From: Fibrobacter sp. | GTDB lineage: Bacteria > Fibrobacterota > Fibrobacteria > Fibrobacterales > Fibrobacteraceae | NCBI GenBank assembly: GCA_017520105.1 | Contig: JAFWRL010000034.1 | Coordinates: 1 to 16,664, forward strand | Length of the DNA: 16,664 nucleotides | Direction of reading: 5' to 3' | In this document: one piece after another, positions 1 to 7,308 of the stretch | Numbering within the stretch: position 1 is the first letter of the stretch | Layout of the letters: each line of letters starts with the position of its first letter | Position numbers and translations under genes: made by a program | Notes under the pieces: generated by a model | Database searches by the model: none | Told to the model about the DNA's origin: nothing | Seen by the model: only the letters and a program-made list of their open reading frames with translations

Positions 1-1763
1 ATCACTTCGTCCATGCGGCTGCCGGTTTCAATCAAAGCCGTACCGATGATGGTGAGCGAACCGTTCTTCTGGATTTCTTCCGTGACGGAGCCGTCTTCGT
101 TCTTGACTGTGCGAATCTTGTCTTGAATCTTACGGGCGGCACCGAAGAACTTCTTGGGGAACTGCATGGCGTTGGCATCCACACCACCGGAGAGAATCTT
201 GCCGGAGTGCGGAATCACAACGTTGTTTGCACGGGCAAAACGCGTGATGGAGTCGAGCAAAATCACGACGTCCTTCTGGCTTTCGACGAGGCGCTTTGCC
301 TTTTCCAGAACCATGTTCGCAACGCGGGTGTGGTGCTCGGGCGGTTCATCGAACGTGGAGGCTACGACTTCAGCCTTGATTTCGATTCCCTTTTCGGCTG
401 CCTTTTCCTTGATGTCCGTGATGATGTCGCGCATTTCGGTGACTTCTTCCGGGCGTTCGTCGATGAGGAGCGTGATGAGAATGATTTCTGGATGGTTCTT
501 GGCGATGGCGCGGGTCACGTTCTGCAAAAGAACGGTCTTACCGGTACGCGGAGGAGCGAGGATGATACTGCGCTGGCCTTTACCGATGGGGGAGAACAAG
601 TCCATGATGCGGGTGCTGTATTCCGTCTCGTTCCATTCGAGGTGGATCTTTTCTTCCGGGTGAATCGGGGTCAAGTATTCGAAAGCCACGCGGCGGCGCA
701 TCTTGTCCGGTTCTTCGAAGTTCACGCGGTCAATGCGACGCATGGAGAAGTACTTATCTTGTTCGCGAGGCGTGCGGACGAGACCTTCAATCGTATCGCC
801 AATCTTGAGATTGAATTTACGGATAAGGTTCTGGCTCACATAGACGTCGTCCGTGCTGGTCTGGTAGTTCTGATCCGGCATGCGGAGGAACCCGTGGCCC
901 TGCGGCGTGACTTCGAGAACACCTTCCGTATAAATGATGTTGCCTTCGTTTTCGAGACTCTGCAAAATGTAATTGAGGGACTGCTTGCGCATCCTGCGGA
1001 AGTCCACTTCCTTTTGCACGGCGAGTTCCTGGAGTTCGCTCATGGAGAGCTTGCGGAACTTGAGCCAGTTTTCCTTGGCCTTTAAAATAGCTTCGGAACC
1101 TGGAGCCGGGAGTGTCGCGGAATCATCGACAAATTCTTCTTGCTGTTGGAAATTGCGGTTGCGGTTGTTCTTATTGAACTTGTTGTTCTTGTTGAACTTG
1201 TTGAATTTGCCGTTCTGGTTGTTGAAACGGCGGTCGTCCTGATTTTCGCCGTTCTGTGCTTGGCCTTCACCCTGCTGCGGAGCGTTCGGGTCGGCTTGGC
1301 CTTCGCCTTGCACCTGTGCGACTTCCGTGCTTTGCGGAACCACGGTATCTCCACTGCTTTCGCCTGTGAAGGGCGCTTCTTCGGTGGGTTCCGCGGGTTT
1401 GTAATTTTGTTCACCTGTAAAAATCGGTTCTGCGATAGCGTCTATGTTAGAAACACCGTACTGTTCGGCAAGGCGCTTTTCGGCAGCGGCAATCCCATCG
1501 ACCGGTTCCTTCTTTTCTTGGAAAGGCGGCTCGATTTCGGGTTGGATATTCGCTTCGATTTCTTTGTGGCTCTTGGCCTTTGAACCGGGCTTTCTGCCAC
1601 GGCGCTTGGGCTGGGGGGCATCTTCGGTGCTTTCTGGCAATTTGTCGGGAGTCCCCAGATATTCAGGGACTGGAATTCCAGTGCTTTCTGGATAAACGAT
1701 ATCAGTCAAAGACTTTTCTTGACTATTTTGTTCTAAATTTTGATTCTTAGGTGTTCTGGGCAC
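1..1763 (-). CDS. rho: Transcription termination factor Rho (C-terminus beyond window)
   Basis: Hexameric RNA-dependent ATPase/helicase that ends transcription. 587 codons are visible; by alignment from memory with the 419-residue E. coli protein about 90 C-terminal residues are missing. Residues 1 to about 230 are a disordered extension rich in Pro/Glu/Gln, then Asn/Lys/Phe ([14 protein letters not shown]). Rho_N begins near M241 (MSELQELA), followed by the RNA-binding cold-shock-like domain ([14 protein letters not shown]). The ATPase core shows Walker [21 protein letters not shown], Walker [13 protein letters not shown]-loop GGVDANA and R-loop GSRMDEV (Arg where E. coli has Lys326). Relative to E. 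coli it has two extra segments, about 14 and 18 residues. The GTG start at 1763 is chosen because an in-frame TAG lies 12 nt upstream and AGGA sits 7 nt before it. Identification is certain; the extension's role is inference. Confidence 0.97.
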   Translation of the reverse strand, partial: MPRTPKNQNLEQNSQEKSLTDIVYPESTGIPVPEYLGTPDKLPESTEDAPQPKRRGRKPGSKAKSHKEIEANIQPEIEPPFQEKKEPVDGIAAAEKRLAEQYGVSNIDAIAEPIFTGEQNYKPAEPTEEAPFTGESSGDTVVPQSTEVAQVQGEGQADPNAPQQGEGQAQNGENQDDRRFNNQNGKFNKFNKNNKFNKNNRNRNFQQQEEFVDDSATLPAPGSEAILKAKENWLKFRKLSMSELQELAVQKEVDFRRMRKQSLNYILQSLENEGNIIYTEGVLEVTPQGHGFLRMPDQNYQTSTDDVYVSQNLIRKFNLKIGDTIEGLVRTPREQDKYFSMRRIDRVNFEEPDKMRRRVAFEYLTPIHPEEKIHLEWNETEYSTRIMDLFSPIGKGQRSIILAPPRTGKTVLLQNVTRAIAKNHPEIILITLLIDERPEEVTEMRDIITDIKEKAAEKGIEIKAEVVASTFDEPPEHHTRVANMVLEKAKRLVESQKDVVILLDSITRFARANNVVIPHSGKILSGGVDANAMQFPKKFFGAARKIQDKIRTVKNEDGSVTEEIQKNGSLTIIGTALIETGSRMDEV

Positions 1764-1898
1764 GATAGCGTCCTATAGATGTATATTTCAGGAATGAAAC
1801 GTTCTATGTTGTGAAATGATAATGCGGGCAGAATGCCCCATAAATTTAATGGAATTTTAAATATTATGTCCCGAAACAGCGGAACGTGGTAAAAGATA
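1764..1898 (-). promoter_or_regulatory. Putative rho promoter and ~120-nt leader with hairpin
   Basis: On the minus strand TATCTTTT at 1898-1891 resembles the -10 boxes elsewhere in this window; no clear -35 is seen. A start near 1886 would give a leader of about 120 nt. The leader holds a 5-bp hairpin, GGGCA/TGCCC around a 3-nt loop (1826-1838), and an AGGA ribosome-binding site just before the GTG start. E. coli rho is known to be autoregulated in its leader; whether that applies here is inference. Confidence 0.4.
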
Positions 1899-1956
1899 CA
1901 TTAAATTTTATAAAAATGTGAAAAAAAATGAAATTTTTTGAAAAAAAATTAAAATC

Positions 1957-2033
1957 ATCACTAATGACCAGTGATCAATGACAAATAACTAATGACCGAT
2001 GACCAAAGGCTAACAACTAATGACCATCCATTA
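1957..2033 (+). repeat. Degenerate heptanucleotide array, 11 units
   Basis: The 77 bases split exactly into eleven in-phase 7-mers: atcacta, atgacca, gtgatca, atgacaa, ataacta, atgaccg, atgacca, aaggcta, acaacta, atgacca, tccatta. The loose consensus is AtgAC(c/t)A. The array ends 6 nt before the folK -10 box. It is preceded by an A/T-tract stretch (about 1918-1955). Similar degenerate tracts occur at 4068-4158 and 10377-10411. The style resembles the short heptanucleotide repeats of cyanobacterial genomes (from memory). Confidence 0.8.
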
Positions 2034-2039
2034 ATTTGC

Positions 2040-2045
2040 TATATT
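2040..2045 (+). promoter_or_regulatory. -10 box of folK, leaderless configuration
   Basis: TATATT is followed by exactly six bases (aaagac) and then the folK GTG. With normal -10 geometry transcription would start at the G of GTG. There is no purine-rich ribosome-binding site. The same TATATT-N6-start layout recurs at 12242 and 12433. No recognisable -35 is seen; that region lies inside the heptamer array. Confidence 0.55.
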
Positions 2046-2051
2046 AAAGAC

Positions 2052-2561
2052 GTGGATTCTTTAAATAGAGTATATATAGCGCTCGGAAGCAATCTTCCAA
2101 ATAGAAGTGCCCACTTGAAAGCTGGTAGGGATATGCTAAGCCGTATCAGTTCCGGAGGTTGGGTCGAAAGCCCCATTTATGAGACTCCTCCTGTTGGACC
2201 GGAGGGGCAGGGACCCTATTTTAATCAGGTGGTGAGTTTCTGGTATGATGGCGATCCTCTAAAGTTGCTTTACTATTTAAAGGGGGCAGAGCTCATTCTT
2301 GGACGAAAAGACCGTGGACACTGGAATTCCCGCGAGGTCGATTTGGATTTGCTGTTCTTTGGGCGGGAGGTTTGTTCTGGACGACCGACAGTGCCGCATC
2401 CGCAGATTTATAGCAGACAGTTTGTGCTAGTTCCGCTGAACGACATTGCTCCGGATTGGGTTTGCCCGAAAACGAACAAGTCTGTAAGCGACTTGCTTGC
2501 CGAATTGCTCTCTAAGGAAGATAAAATTCCGTTTCGTGTCGTAAATGGGGAGGAACCCTAA
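2052..2561 (+). CDS. folK: 2-amino-4-hydroxy-6-hydroxymethyldihydropteridine pyrophosphokinase
   Basis: Transfers pyrophosphate from ATP to 6-hydroxymethyl-7,8-dihydropterin, a cytoplasmic step of folate synthesis. The 169-residue product is close to the roughly 160 residues usual for HPPK. Visible motifs are YIALGSNLPNR at the N-terminus, YETPPVGPEGQGPYFNQVV, HWNSREVDLDLLFFG with the Mg-binding Asp pair at 97 and 99 (E. coli D95/D97), and PHPQIYSRQFVLVPL. The GTG start at 2052 puts the family's first strand at residues 7-11. An upstream in-frame ATG at 1992 would add 20 residues encoded by the heptamer array and is unlikely. The stop lies just before the kinase gene, whose ribosome-binding site is inside folK. 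Folate and deoxynucleoside kinase genes are also linked in Bacteroidota. Confidence 0.93.
   Translation: MDSLNRVYIALGSNLPNRSAHLKAGRDMLSRISSGGWVESPIYETPPVGPEGQGPYFNQVVSFWYDGDPLKLLYYLKGAELILGRKDRGHWNSREVDLDLLFFGREVCSGRPTVPHPQIYSRQFVLVPLNDIAPDWVCPKTNKSVSDLLAELLSKEDKIPFRVVNGEEP
2549..2554 (+). promoter_or_regulatory. Ribosome-binding site of the deoxynucleoside kinase
   Basis: GGAGGA lies in the last codons of folK, 8 nt before the ATG at 2563. It decides that start over the in-frame ATG at 2545, which overlaps the Shine-Dalgarno itself and would add six residues. Confidence 0.8.
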
Positions 2562-2562
2562 A

Positions 2563-3213
2563 ATGCTTGCTGATAAGAACATCCATTTTATGGCTATCGA
2601 GGGAACTATTGGAGTCGGAAAGACTTCGCTGGCCAAGGCTATTTGCGACCGCTGGAACGCGATGTTCATCGAAGAGAATTTTGCCGACAATCCGTTCCTC
2701 CCGAAGTTCTACGAAAACCGTGCGGCGTATGCCTTCCAGACGCAGCTGTTCTTTTTGCTCGACCGCTTTAAGCAACTCCAGAATTCTGCCTTGCAGAGCG
2801 ACTTGTTCCACGACTTGTTGGTGAGTGATTATACATTTGACAAGGACCGGATTTTTGCGTCGCAGAACCTGACTGACAATGAACTCGCGATGTACGACCA
2901 AGTGTCGAACGCCTTAAACCACGATATCCGCAGGCCTGACTACATTGTTTATTTGCAGGCTAGCGTCCCGACTCTTTTGAAGCGTATTAGAGGCCGCGGT
3001 CGTGCGATGGAAAAGTCCATCGAGGGTAGTTATTTGAGCGATTTGCAAGAGCGTTACGACCATCATTTTTGGCATTATACGGATGCTCCTGTACTCATCA
3101 TCAATACGGACAATATCGATTTTGTCCATAATGAAAGCCATTTACAACTGGTGCTCGACGCTATTGCGTCTTGCCCAAGCCAAACGACTTATTTTGTTCC
3201 AGAAGGTAAATAA
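2563..3213 (+). CDS. Deoxynucleoside kinase (dCK/dGK/dAK family)
   Basis: Salvage kinase that phosphorylates deoxynucleosides with ATP in the cytoplasm. The 216 residues match the compact bacterial family. Visible motifs are P-loop GTIGVGKTS (15-22 with G14), the substrate-pocket region EENFADNPFLPKFY (37-50), DYTFDKDR (89-96) in the place of the family's DRS/ERS motif, and an Arg-rich lid RIRGRGRAME (141-150). Which base it prefers (dA, dG or dC) cannot be read from the sequence. It starts 2 nt after the folK stop and ends 2 nt before panC, so the three genes are probably co-transcribed and translationally coupled. A thymidine kinase-2-like specificity is possible but less likely. Confidence 0.88.
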   Translation: MLADKNIHFMAIEGTIGVGKTSLAKAICDRWNAMFIEENFADNPFLPKFYENRAAYAFQTQLFFLLDRFKQLQNSALQSDLFHDLLVSDYTFDKDRIFASQNLTDNELAMYDQVSNALNHDIRRPDYIVYLQASVPTLLKRIRGRGRAMEKSIEGSYLSDLQERYDHHFWHYTDAPVLIINTDNIDFVHNESHLQLVLDAIASCPSQTTYFVPEGK

Positions 3214-3215
3214 TC

Positions 3216-4067
3216 ATGCAGATAATCAAGTCTATCGATTCCCTACGCCAGACACTTGCTCCTTTGGCTAAAGAGGGGAAAAGAATCGGTCTCGTTCCAA
3301 CGATGGGGGCACTCCATGATGGTCATGGTGCACTGATCAAAGCGTCCGTGAGCGAGTGCGATGTGACTGTTGTAAGTGTGTTTTTGAATCCTATCCAGTT
3401 CGGCAAGAACGAGGACTTGGACAAGTATCCGAAACGTTTGGAAGCGGATGCAAAACTTGCGGAATCGATTGGGGCTGATTTTGTGTTTGCTCCGTCGGTC
3501 GAAGAAATGTACCCCGATGGCGACCCGATGACCCTTGTTCGCGATGAACAGCTTGAAGGAATGTACTGCGGTGCTTACCGTCCGGGGCATTTCCGTGGCG
3601 TGTTGACGGTCGTTTCGAAACTGTTCCTGATTTCGGGCGCGAACGACGCTTATTTTGGCGAAAAGGATTACCAGCAGGTGTTCATGATTGAAAGAATGGT
3701 GAAGGACCTGAATTTCAATATCAAGATTCACCGCGTGAAGATTGTTCGCGAAGAAAGCGGCCTTGCACGCTCTAGCCGTAACGAGTACCTCTCGGAAGAA
3801 GAACGTGCCCAGGCGCTCGGCATTTACGAAGGCTTGAAGGCTGCCCGTGCAGCTTTTGATGCTGGCGAACGCAGTGTGCTTAAGCTCCGCGATATCGTCG
3901 TGAAGTCGATTGTTGCCGCCCGTGGCGTGGTGCAGTACGTCGAGGTCGCTAATCAGAAGGACTTGCAGAAGTGCAATGGGGCGCTCGGCCCGGACGATAA
4001 GGCTGTGATTCTTGCAGCCGCCTTCTTTGGCAAGACGAGACTCATCGACAATATGGAGCTGAATTGA
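3216..4067 (+). CDS. panC: Pantothenate synthetase (pantoate-beta-alanine ligase)
   Basis: ATP-dependent condensation of pantoate and beta-alanine to pantothenate (coenzyme A pathway), cytoplasmic. 283 residues, the normal length. The nucleotidyltransferase motif is LVPTMGALHDGH, with the HxGH-type histidines at H34 and H37. Then follow FLNPIQFGKNEDLDKYP, GHFRGVLTVVSKLF, GEKDYQQ (148-154) and ARSSRN (184-189). Many homologues have Met, Leu or Ala before SSRN where this has Arg185, a mild oddity. The ATG is 2 nt after the kinase stop. panB and panD are not in the window. Last gene of the folK operon; it converges on the adenylate cyclase gene. Confidence 0.97.
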   Translation: MQIIKSIDSLRQTLAPLAKEGKRIGLVPTMGALHDGHGALIKASVSECDVTVVSVFLNPIQFGKNEDLDKYPKRLEADAKLAESIGADFVFAPSVEEMYPDGDPMTLVRDEQLEGMYCGAYRPGHFRGVLTVVSKLFLISGANDAYFGEKDYQQVFMIERMVKDLNFNIKIHRVKIVREESGLARSSRNEYLSEEERAQALGIYEGLKAARAAFDAGERSVLKLRDIVVKSIVAARGVVQYVEVANQKDLQKCNGALGPDDKAVILAAAFFGKTRLIDNMELN

Positions 4068-4085
4068 GTTACTGGTTCTAAGTTA

Positions 4086-4126
4086 CTAGTTACTAGAACT
4101 ATTCTTCAAGAATTTCTAGTAACTAG
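4086..4126. terminator. Long perfect inverted repeat, possible bidirectional terminator
   Basis: ctagttactagaa (4086-4098) and ttctagtaactag (4114-4126) are perfect 13-base reverse complements. Inside them attctt (4101-4106) pairs with aagaat (4108-4113), with a 2-base ct bulge. The stem is about 19 bp with almost no loop. It lies between convergent genes, as a bidirectional terminator would, but it is AT-rich and lacks a clear T-run on either side, so termination is only a guess. Confidence 0.5.
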
Positions 4127-4136
4127 CCCGTAGGGC
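4126..4136. other. GTA-triloop hairpin gccc-gta-gggc
   Basis: A 4-bp perfect stem closes a GTA loop next to the long inverted repeat. A second hairpin with the same loop sits 22 nt away. Function unknown; it may assist termination from either side. Confidence 0.4.
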
Positions 4137-4158
4137 GAGTAACTAGAAACTATTAACT

Positions 4159-4171
4159 GCGGCGTAGCCGC
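4159..4171 (-). other. GTA-triloop hairpin abutting the cyclase stop
   Basis: gcggc (4159-4163) pairs with gccgc (4167-4171) around GTA. On the minus strand this follows directly from the TAG stop of the adenylate cyclase and could be the stem of its 3' end. No strong T-run follows, so it is not a canonical intrinsic terminator. Confidence 0.4.
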
Positions 4172-7100
4172 TATTTCTCTGTTGCGGTAAATACGCCATC
4201 CCATTTTTCGCCTGCGTTCGCGGGCGGATTTTGTTTGTAGGCGATGCAACGGTTGATATAGACCATGCTCGGGCAGGTTTTGCTTCCGGGGTCGATTGAC
4301 GGAAGGTGCGGCTCGAATTCCAGGCAGTTGTTGAACAGCTCGATGGCCTTGTCCCATTGCATGTCGAGGTAGGCTTTGCGGGCTTGTTGCCAAAATTCGA
4401 TGAGCTTGTTCAATTTCTCGGTGTTTTCGCTTTCGGCGTAGGCGAGAAGTTCGAATGTTTCAACGGGTTCGTCCTTGCCGACGACGCGGATGATGTCTAG
4501 CGAGCGGTAGATGTAGTTGTTGCTGATGCCTTGTTTTTCAAGCTGGTCGATAGTGTTCTTGCAGACGTGAATGTAGGCTCCGTACTGCTTGGCGGCACTT
4601 TCGAGGCGTGCGGCGAGGTTCACTTCGTCGCCCATCATGGTGTAGTTCTTGCGCATGGTGGAACCCATGTTCCCTGTCACGATTTGGCCTGTGTTGATAC
4701 CGATTCTCATGTGCATATCATGGACGACTTTGGGCCACTTGTTGCCTTCTCCAAGCCATTTCTTGCGAAGCCTCAAGAGTTCATTCTGCATGTCTAGAGC
4801 TGTATCGCAGGCGCGTCTCGCATGGTCGTCGTATTTCATTGGCGCGCCGAAGAAAGCGATGATGGCGTCACCTTCGTATTTGTCTAGCGTTCCTTTGTTT
4901 TTCGTTGTCAAAACGTCCGTCATGGCGGTGAGGTATTCGTTCAAAAGTTCGACAAGCTTGCTTGCACTTCCGATTTTTTCGGAGAATGTCGAAAATCCTT
5001 GAATGTCGGTAAAGTAGGCGGTAATGACAGATTCTTCACCGCCCAACTGCGGGGTGATGCCGTCTTCGACCATTTCGTCAATCAGTTCCGGAGAAATGTA
5101 CTGTTTGAATGAACTTGTAATAAATCTCTTTTCTTTGTTTTCGAAATATGCCTGAATGACCATTGCAAGCACGTTTGTTGTAAAAATGGCAATTAGCTGC
5201 TTGGATACGCCAATATATATGTTGTGCTTGAAACAAATGAATGCAATAATGGTATAGCAAATGATGAATAATACCGTGATGAATAACGAAGTGAAACTTC
5301 TAAGATAAAGTCCGATAAGAGTGAATATCAGGGCCAGTAAAATCACCATGTAGCGTTGATAATTTTCGTCGAGAATCGTCAGGTAGTCGTCTTCGAGAAT
5401 GTTCTTGATGATGCTTGCGTGGACGAGAATGGCGGGAAGGTTTTCTTCGTGCGGGCCGTTCACGATATCGAAAAGTGCAGAAACGGATGAACCGAGGATA
5501 ACAGTTTTACCGGCATACTGGTCGAGGTTTACAGTATCCCTGTAAATATCGTAATAGGAAACGTGCTTGAAAGTCCTTGTTTCTGGAGAAACGTGATTGA
5601 ATCGTCCTTTGTACTTGATTAGGAATTGCCCGTTTTCGCCTATAGGAATTTTCTTGTACGGACCGAATCGCAGTTCGTCGCCGGGATTTAAGCTCGCTAT
5701 TTTTTCGTCGCTTACATTGGAAATGTCCTGTAGAATTTTATTTGTAAAAAATCCGATGGAGGCTGACCATTCGTTGATGGAGCGGTTGTAGCTGATGTCC
5801 ATGTTCCGCGATAGGAACATATGCTCACCTTTTTTGATGTCGCGATATTTCTTTTCGAAGAAGTGTATCGTACGGAGAATGTTTGGCGTAATATAAAATT
5901 CTTCGTCATCCTTGCCCGTGATGACATAGACGCCTTCGTCGTCTTCGCTTTTGCCCAGTGTATATCCTTTGTCTAGCTTGACGGTTTCGCTTTCTTCGAG
6001 CTTGCTGAAAATACTTTCTGGAAGTTTACGCAATACATTGGACAGCGTGGCGTCCAAGTGCTGGTCTTCGTCTGCAAAAATGGTAAAGACGATATTGCCT
6101 TCTTCGTTCTTCGTAGCTGTTATTTTGGACGAAGTTTCGACTTGGCTTGCCTTTTCGGCGTTTTTTGCCTTGATTTCTTTCATCTTATCGCGTAGCGCCA
6201 TGAACATGGGATACGTGAAATTCGGGAAAGTCGTGTGGTATTCGCCGAGAGAATCTCGGTAGATGCCAAATGGTTTGCCGATGTCGATATACTCTCCCAT
6301 CTTGACTTTTACGTCTTTGGGATCTTTGTGGAAAAGGTGCAAAATGGTCATCAGCGAAAGTGTCGAGTAGATGCGTTGAGGGGCTAGCTTGTCGTCCTTG
6401 ATGAATGGAAATTTGTACAACATGCTGATGCGGCGAATGATGCCGTCGTTGTCAGGATAGGCGTTGACGGCGCCCAGGCGCGTTCCTGCATTGGCCAATT
6501 CGGGGAATACGTTGTCGAGTAGTTGTCTCTGTTCGATATTTTGAGGCTTGTCAATTTGGTTTAACTGCATAGTCGATTTGAAGCCGACTTCTTTGGCGCG
6601 TTCCCATGTGCTGAGTGGATACCAGTCGCTTTTGTTCTTGTAATATGACGTGTTGTTCATCAAGAAACTGACGATACAGATGTTTGATTTCCGTGTGGCT
6701 TCGACGAGTAGGGAATCGTAATTGTAGTAGGAGCGGATTTGCGAAAGCAGGGCAAAATCGTTTGTATCGGGGGTCATATCGGAAAGGATCTGTTCGCATT
6801 GGGCGCTTTTTCTTTTTCCGAAGTCCGCTTCCTTGAAAAGAATATCGAATGCGATTGCCGCGGCACCGCCTTCGCCAAGGTTGTTGATGACTTTGGCGTG
6901 GATGGAACGGTCCCATTCGTAGTAGTGCCCGAGTTTTTGCAGCGATTTTTCATCGATATCGGCGATGATGATGCTCGGGTCGTTGTAGGGCTTGCTTTCC
7001 ATGACAACGCCGTCTTTAAATCCGGTGGAATCCTTGACTTCCGTATTTATTTTGAAGAACTGGTCATAGAAAATGTTTTCTGCAGATTCGGCAATAAAAT

Positions 7101-7203
7101 TGTTTTTGACATTGCCAAAGATGAGGATGAGGAGTACGGCGATTGCCGAAAAAGAAACCCCGAAAAAAAGTTTTTTCTGATTTTTTGAATATTTTTGAGC
7201 CAT
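4171..7203 (-). CDS. CHASE2-domain class III adenylate cyclase
   Basis: Membrane-anchored sensor that probably makes cAMP from ATP. 1010 residues: an N-terminal membrane segment (about 12-32), a periplasmic CHASE2 sensor starting near residue 74 (SIIIADIDEKSL, AIAFDILF) and closing near 568-607 (KTVILGSSVSALFD), three membrane helices (about 618-635, 639-660, 668-688) and a class III cyclase domain from about 722. Metal-binding Asp are in YFTDIQGFS (D733) and KYEGDAI (D779). K775 and D859 (MGDEVNLAARLE) are the adenine-specifying pair; N862 and R866 are the transition-state residues. All catalytic positions are present. The periplasmic part (about 585 residues) is roughly twice a usual CHASE2. 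The C-terminal tail after about 920 looks TPR-like. No Shine-Dalgarno precedes the ATG. Divergent from ftsK. The ligand is unknown. Confidence 0.92.
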   Translation of the reverse strand: MAQKYSKNQKKLFFGVSFSAIAVLLILIFGNVKNNFIAESAENIFYDQFFKINTEVKDSTGFKDGVVMESKPYNDPSIIIADIDEKSLQKLGHYYEWDRSIHAKVINNLGEGGAAAIAFDILFKEADFGKRKSAQCEQILSDMTPDTNDFALLSQIRSYYNYDSLLVEATRKSNICIVSFLMNNTSYYKNKSDWYPLSTWERAKEVGFKSTMQLNQIDKPQNIEQRQLLDNVFPELANAGTRLGAVNAYPDNDGIIRRISMLYKFPFIKDDKLAPQRIYSTLSLMTILHLFHKDPKDVKVKMGEYIDIGKPFGIYRDSLGEYHTTFPNFTYPMFMALRDKMKEIKAKNAEKASQVETSSKITATKNEEGNIVFTIFADEDQHLDATLSNVLRKLPESIFSKLEESETVKLDKGYTLGKSEDDEGVYVITGKDDEEFYITPNILRTIHFFEKKYRDIKKGEHMFLSRNMDISYNRSINEWSASIGFFTNKILQDISNVSDEKIASLNPGDELRFGPYKKIPIGENGQFLIKYKGRFNHVSPETRTFKHVSYYDIYRDTVNLDQYAGKTVILGSSVSALFDIVNGPHEENLPAILVHASIIKNILEDDYLTILDENYQRYMVILLALIFTLIGLYLRSFTSLFITVLFIICYTIIAFICFKHNIYIGVSKQLIAIFTTNVLAMVIQAYFENKEKRFITSSFKQYISPELIDEMVEDGITPQLGGEESVITAYFTDIQGFSTFSEKIGSASKLVELLNEYLTAMTDVLTTKNKGTLDKYEGDAIIAFFGAPMKYDDHARRACDTALDMQNELLRLRKKWLGEGNKWPKVVHDMHMRIGINTGQIVTGNMGSTMRKNYTMMGDEVNLAARLESAAKQYGAYIHVCKNTIDQLEKQGISNNYIYRSLDIIRVVGKDEPVETFELLAYAESENTEKLNKLIEFWQQARKAYLDMQWDKAIELFNNCLEFEPHLPSIDPGSKTCPSMVYINRCIAYKQNPPANAGEKWDGVFTATEK

Positions 7204-7241
7204 AACTCAGAAAAAGATAATAATTAGGTAAAAAGTGTCAT
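7204..7241 (-). promoter_or_regulatory. Promoter of the adenylate cyclase gene
   Basis: On the minus strand ATGACA (7241-7236) is spaced 16 nt from TATCTT (7219-7214), a sigma70-like arrangement. The -10 is 10 nt before the ATG at 7203, so the leader would be about 4 nt and has no ribosome-binding site. Upstream the hexamer GTGTCA (plus strand) occurs twice, at 7235 and 7247, separated by six Ts. Confidence 0.5.
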
Positions 7242-7273
7242 TTTTTGTGTCAAAATAACGCTCGTTAATAGAC

Positions 7274-7301
7274 TATATTTATTATTGCTTAAATAGAGGA
7301 G
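7274..7301 (+). promoter_or_regulatory. ftsK -10 box and ribosome-binding site
   Basis: TATATT (7274-7279) is a likely -10, giving a leader of about 23 nt. The leader contains GAGGAG (7296-7301), 7 nt before a TTG start at 7309. This strong Shine-Dalgarno decides the TTG start. No convincing -35 was found; TTGTGT (7245-7250) is 23 nt away, which is too far. Confidence 0.5.
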
Positions 7302-7308
7302 CTTATCT

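Larger units (their letters stand above)
4068..4158. repeat. Inverted degenerate heptanucleotide tract between convergent genes
   Basis: Starting at the base after the panC stop, the units are gttactg, gttctaa, gttacta, gttacta, gaactat (4068-4102). In the same 7-nt phase further on come agtaact, agaaact, attaact (4138-4158). The right-hand units are the reverse complement of the left-hand type, so the array flips orientation about its centre. It fills the gap between panC and the cyclase gene. Confidence 0.75.

Noticed and set aside
123..1085. 320-codon plus-strand open frame over rho
   Set aside because: It is antisense to unambiguous rho coding sequence and its translation has no recognisable domain; it results from codon bias.
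1957..2033. CRISPR array or transposon end repeats
   Set aside because: Units are 7 nt, contiguous and degenerate with no spacers; no cas genes, transposase or target-site duplication is seen.
1992..2051. Upstream ATG start for folK
   Set aside because: The extra 20 codons lie inside the heptamer array, and HPPK proteins begin close to the YIALGSN strand; GTG at 2052 fits both the family and the promoter spacing.
2545..2562. Upstream ATG start for the deoxynucleoside kinase
   Set aside because: This ATG overlaps the GGAGGA ribosome-binding site that serves the ATG at 2563.
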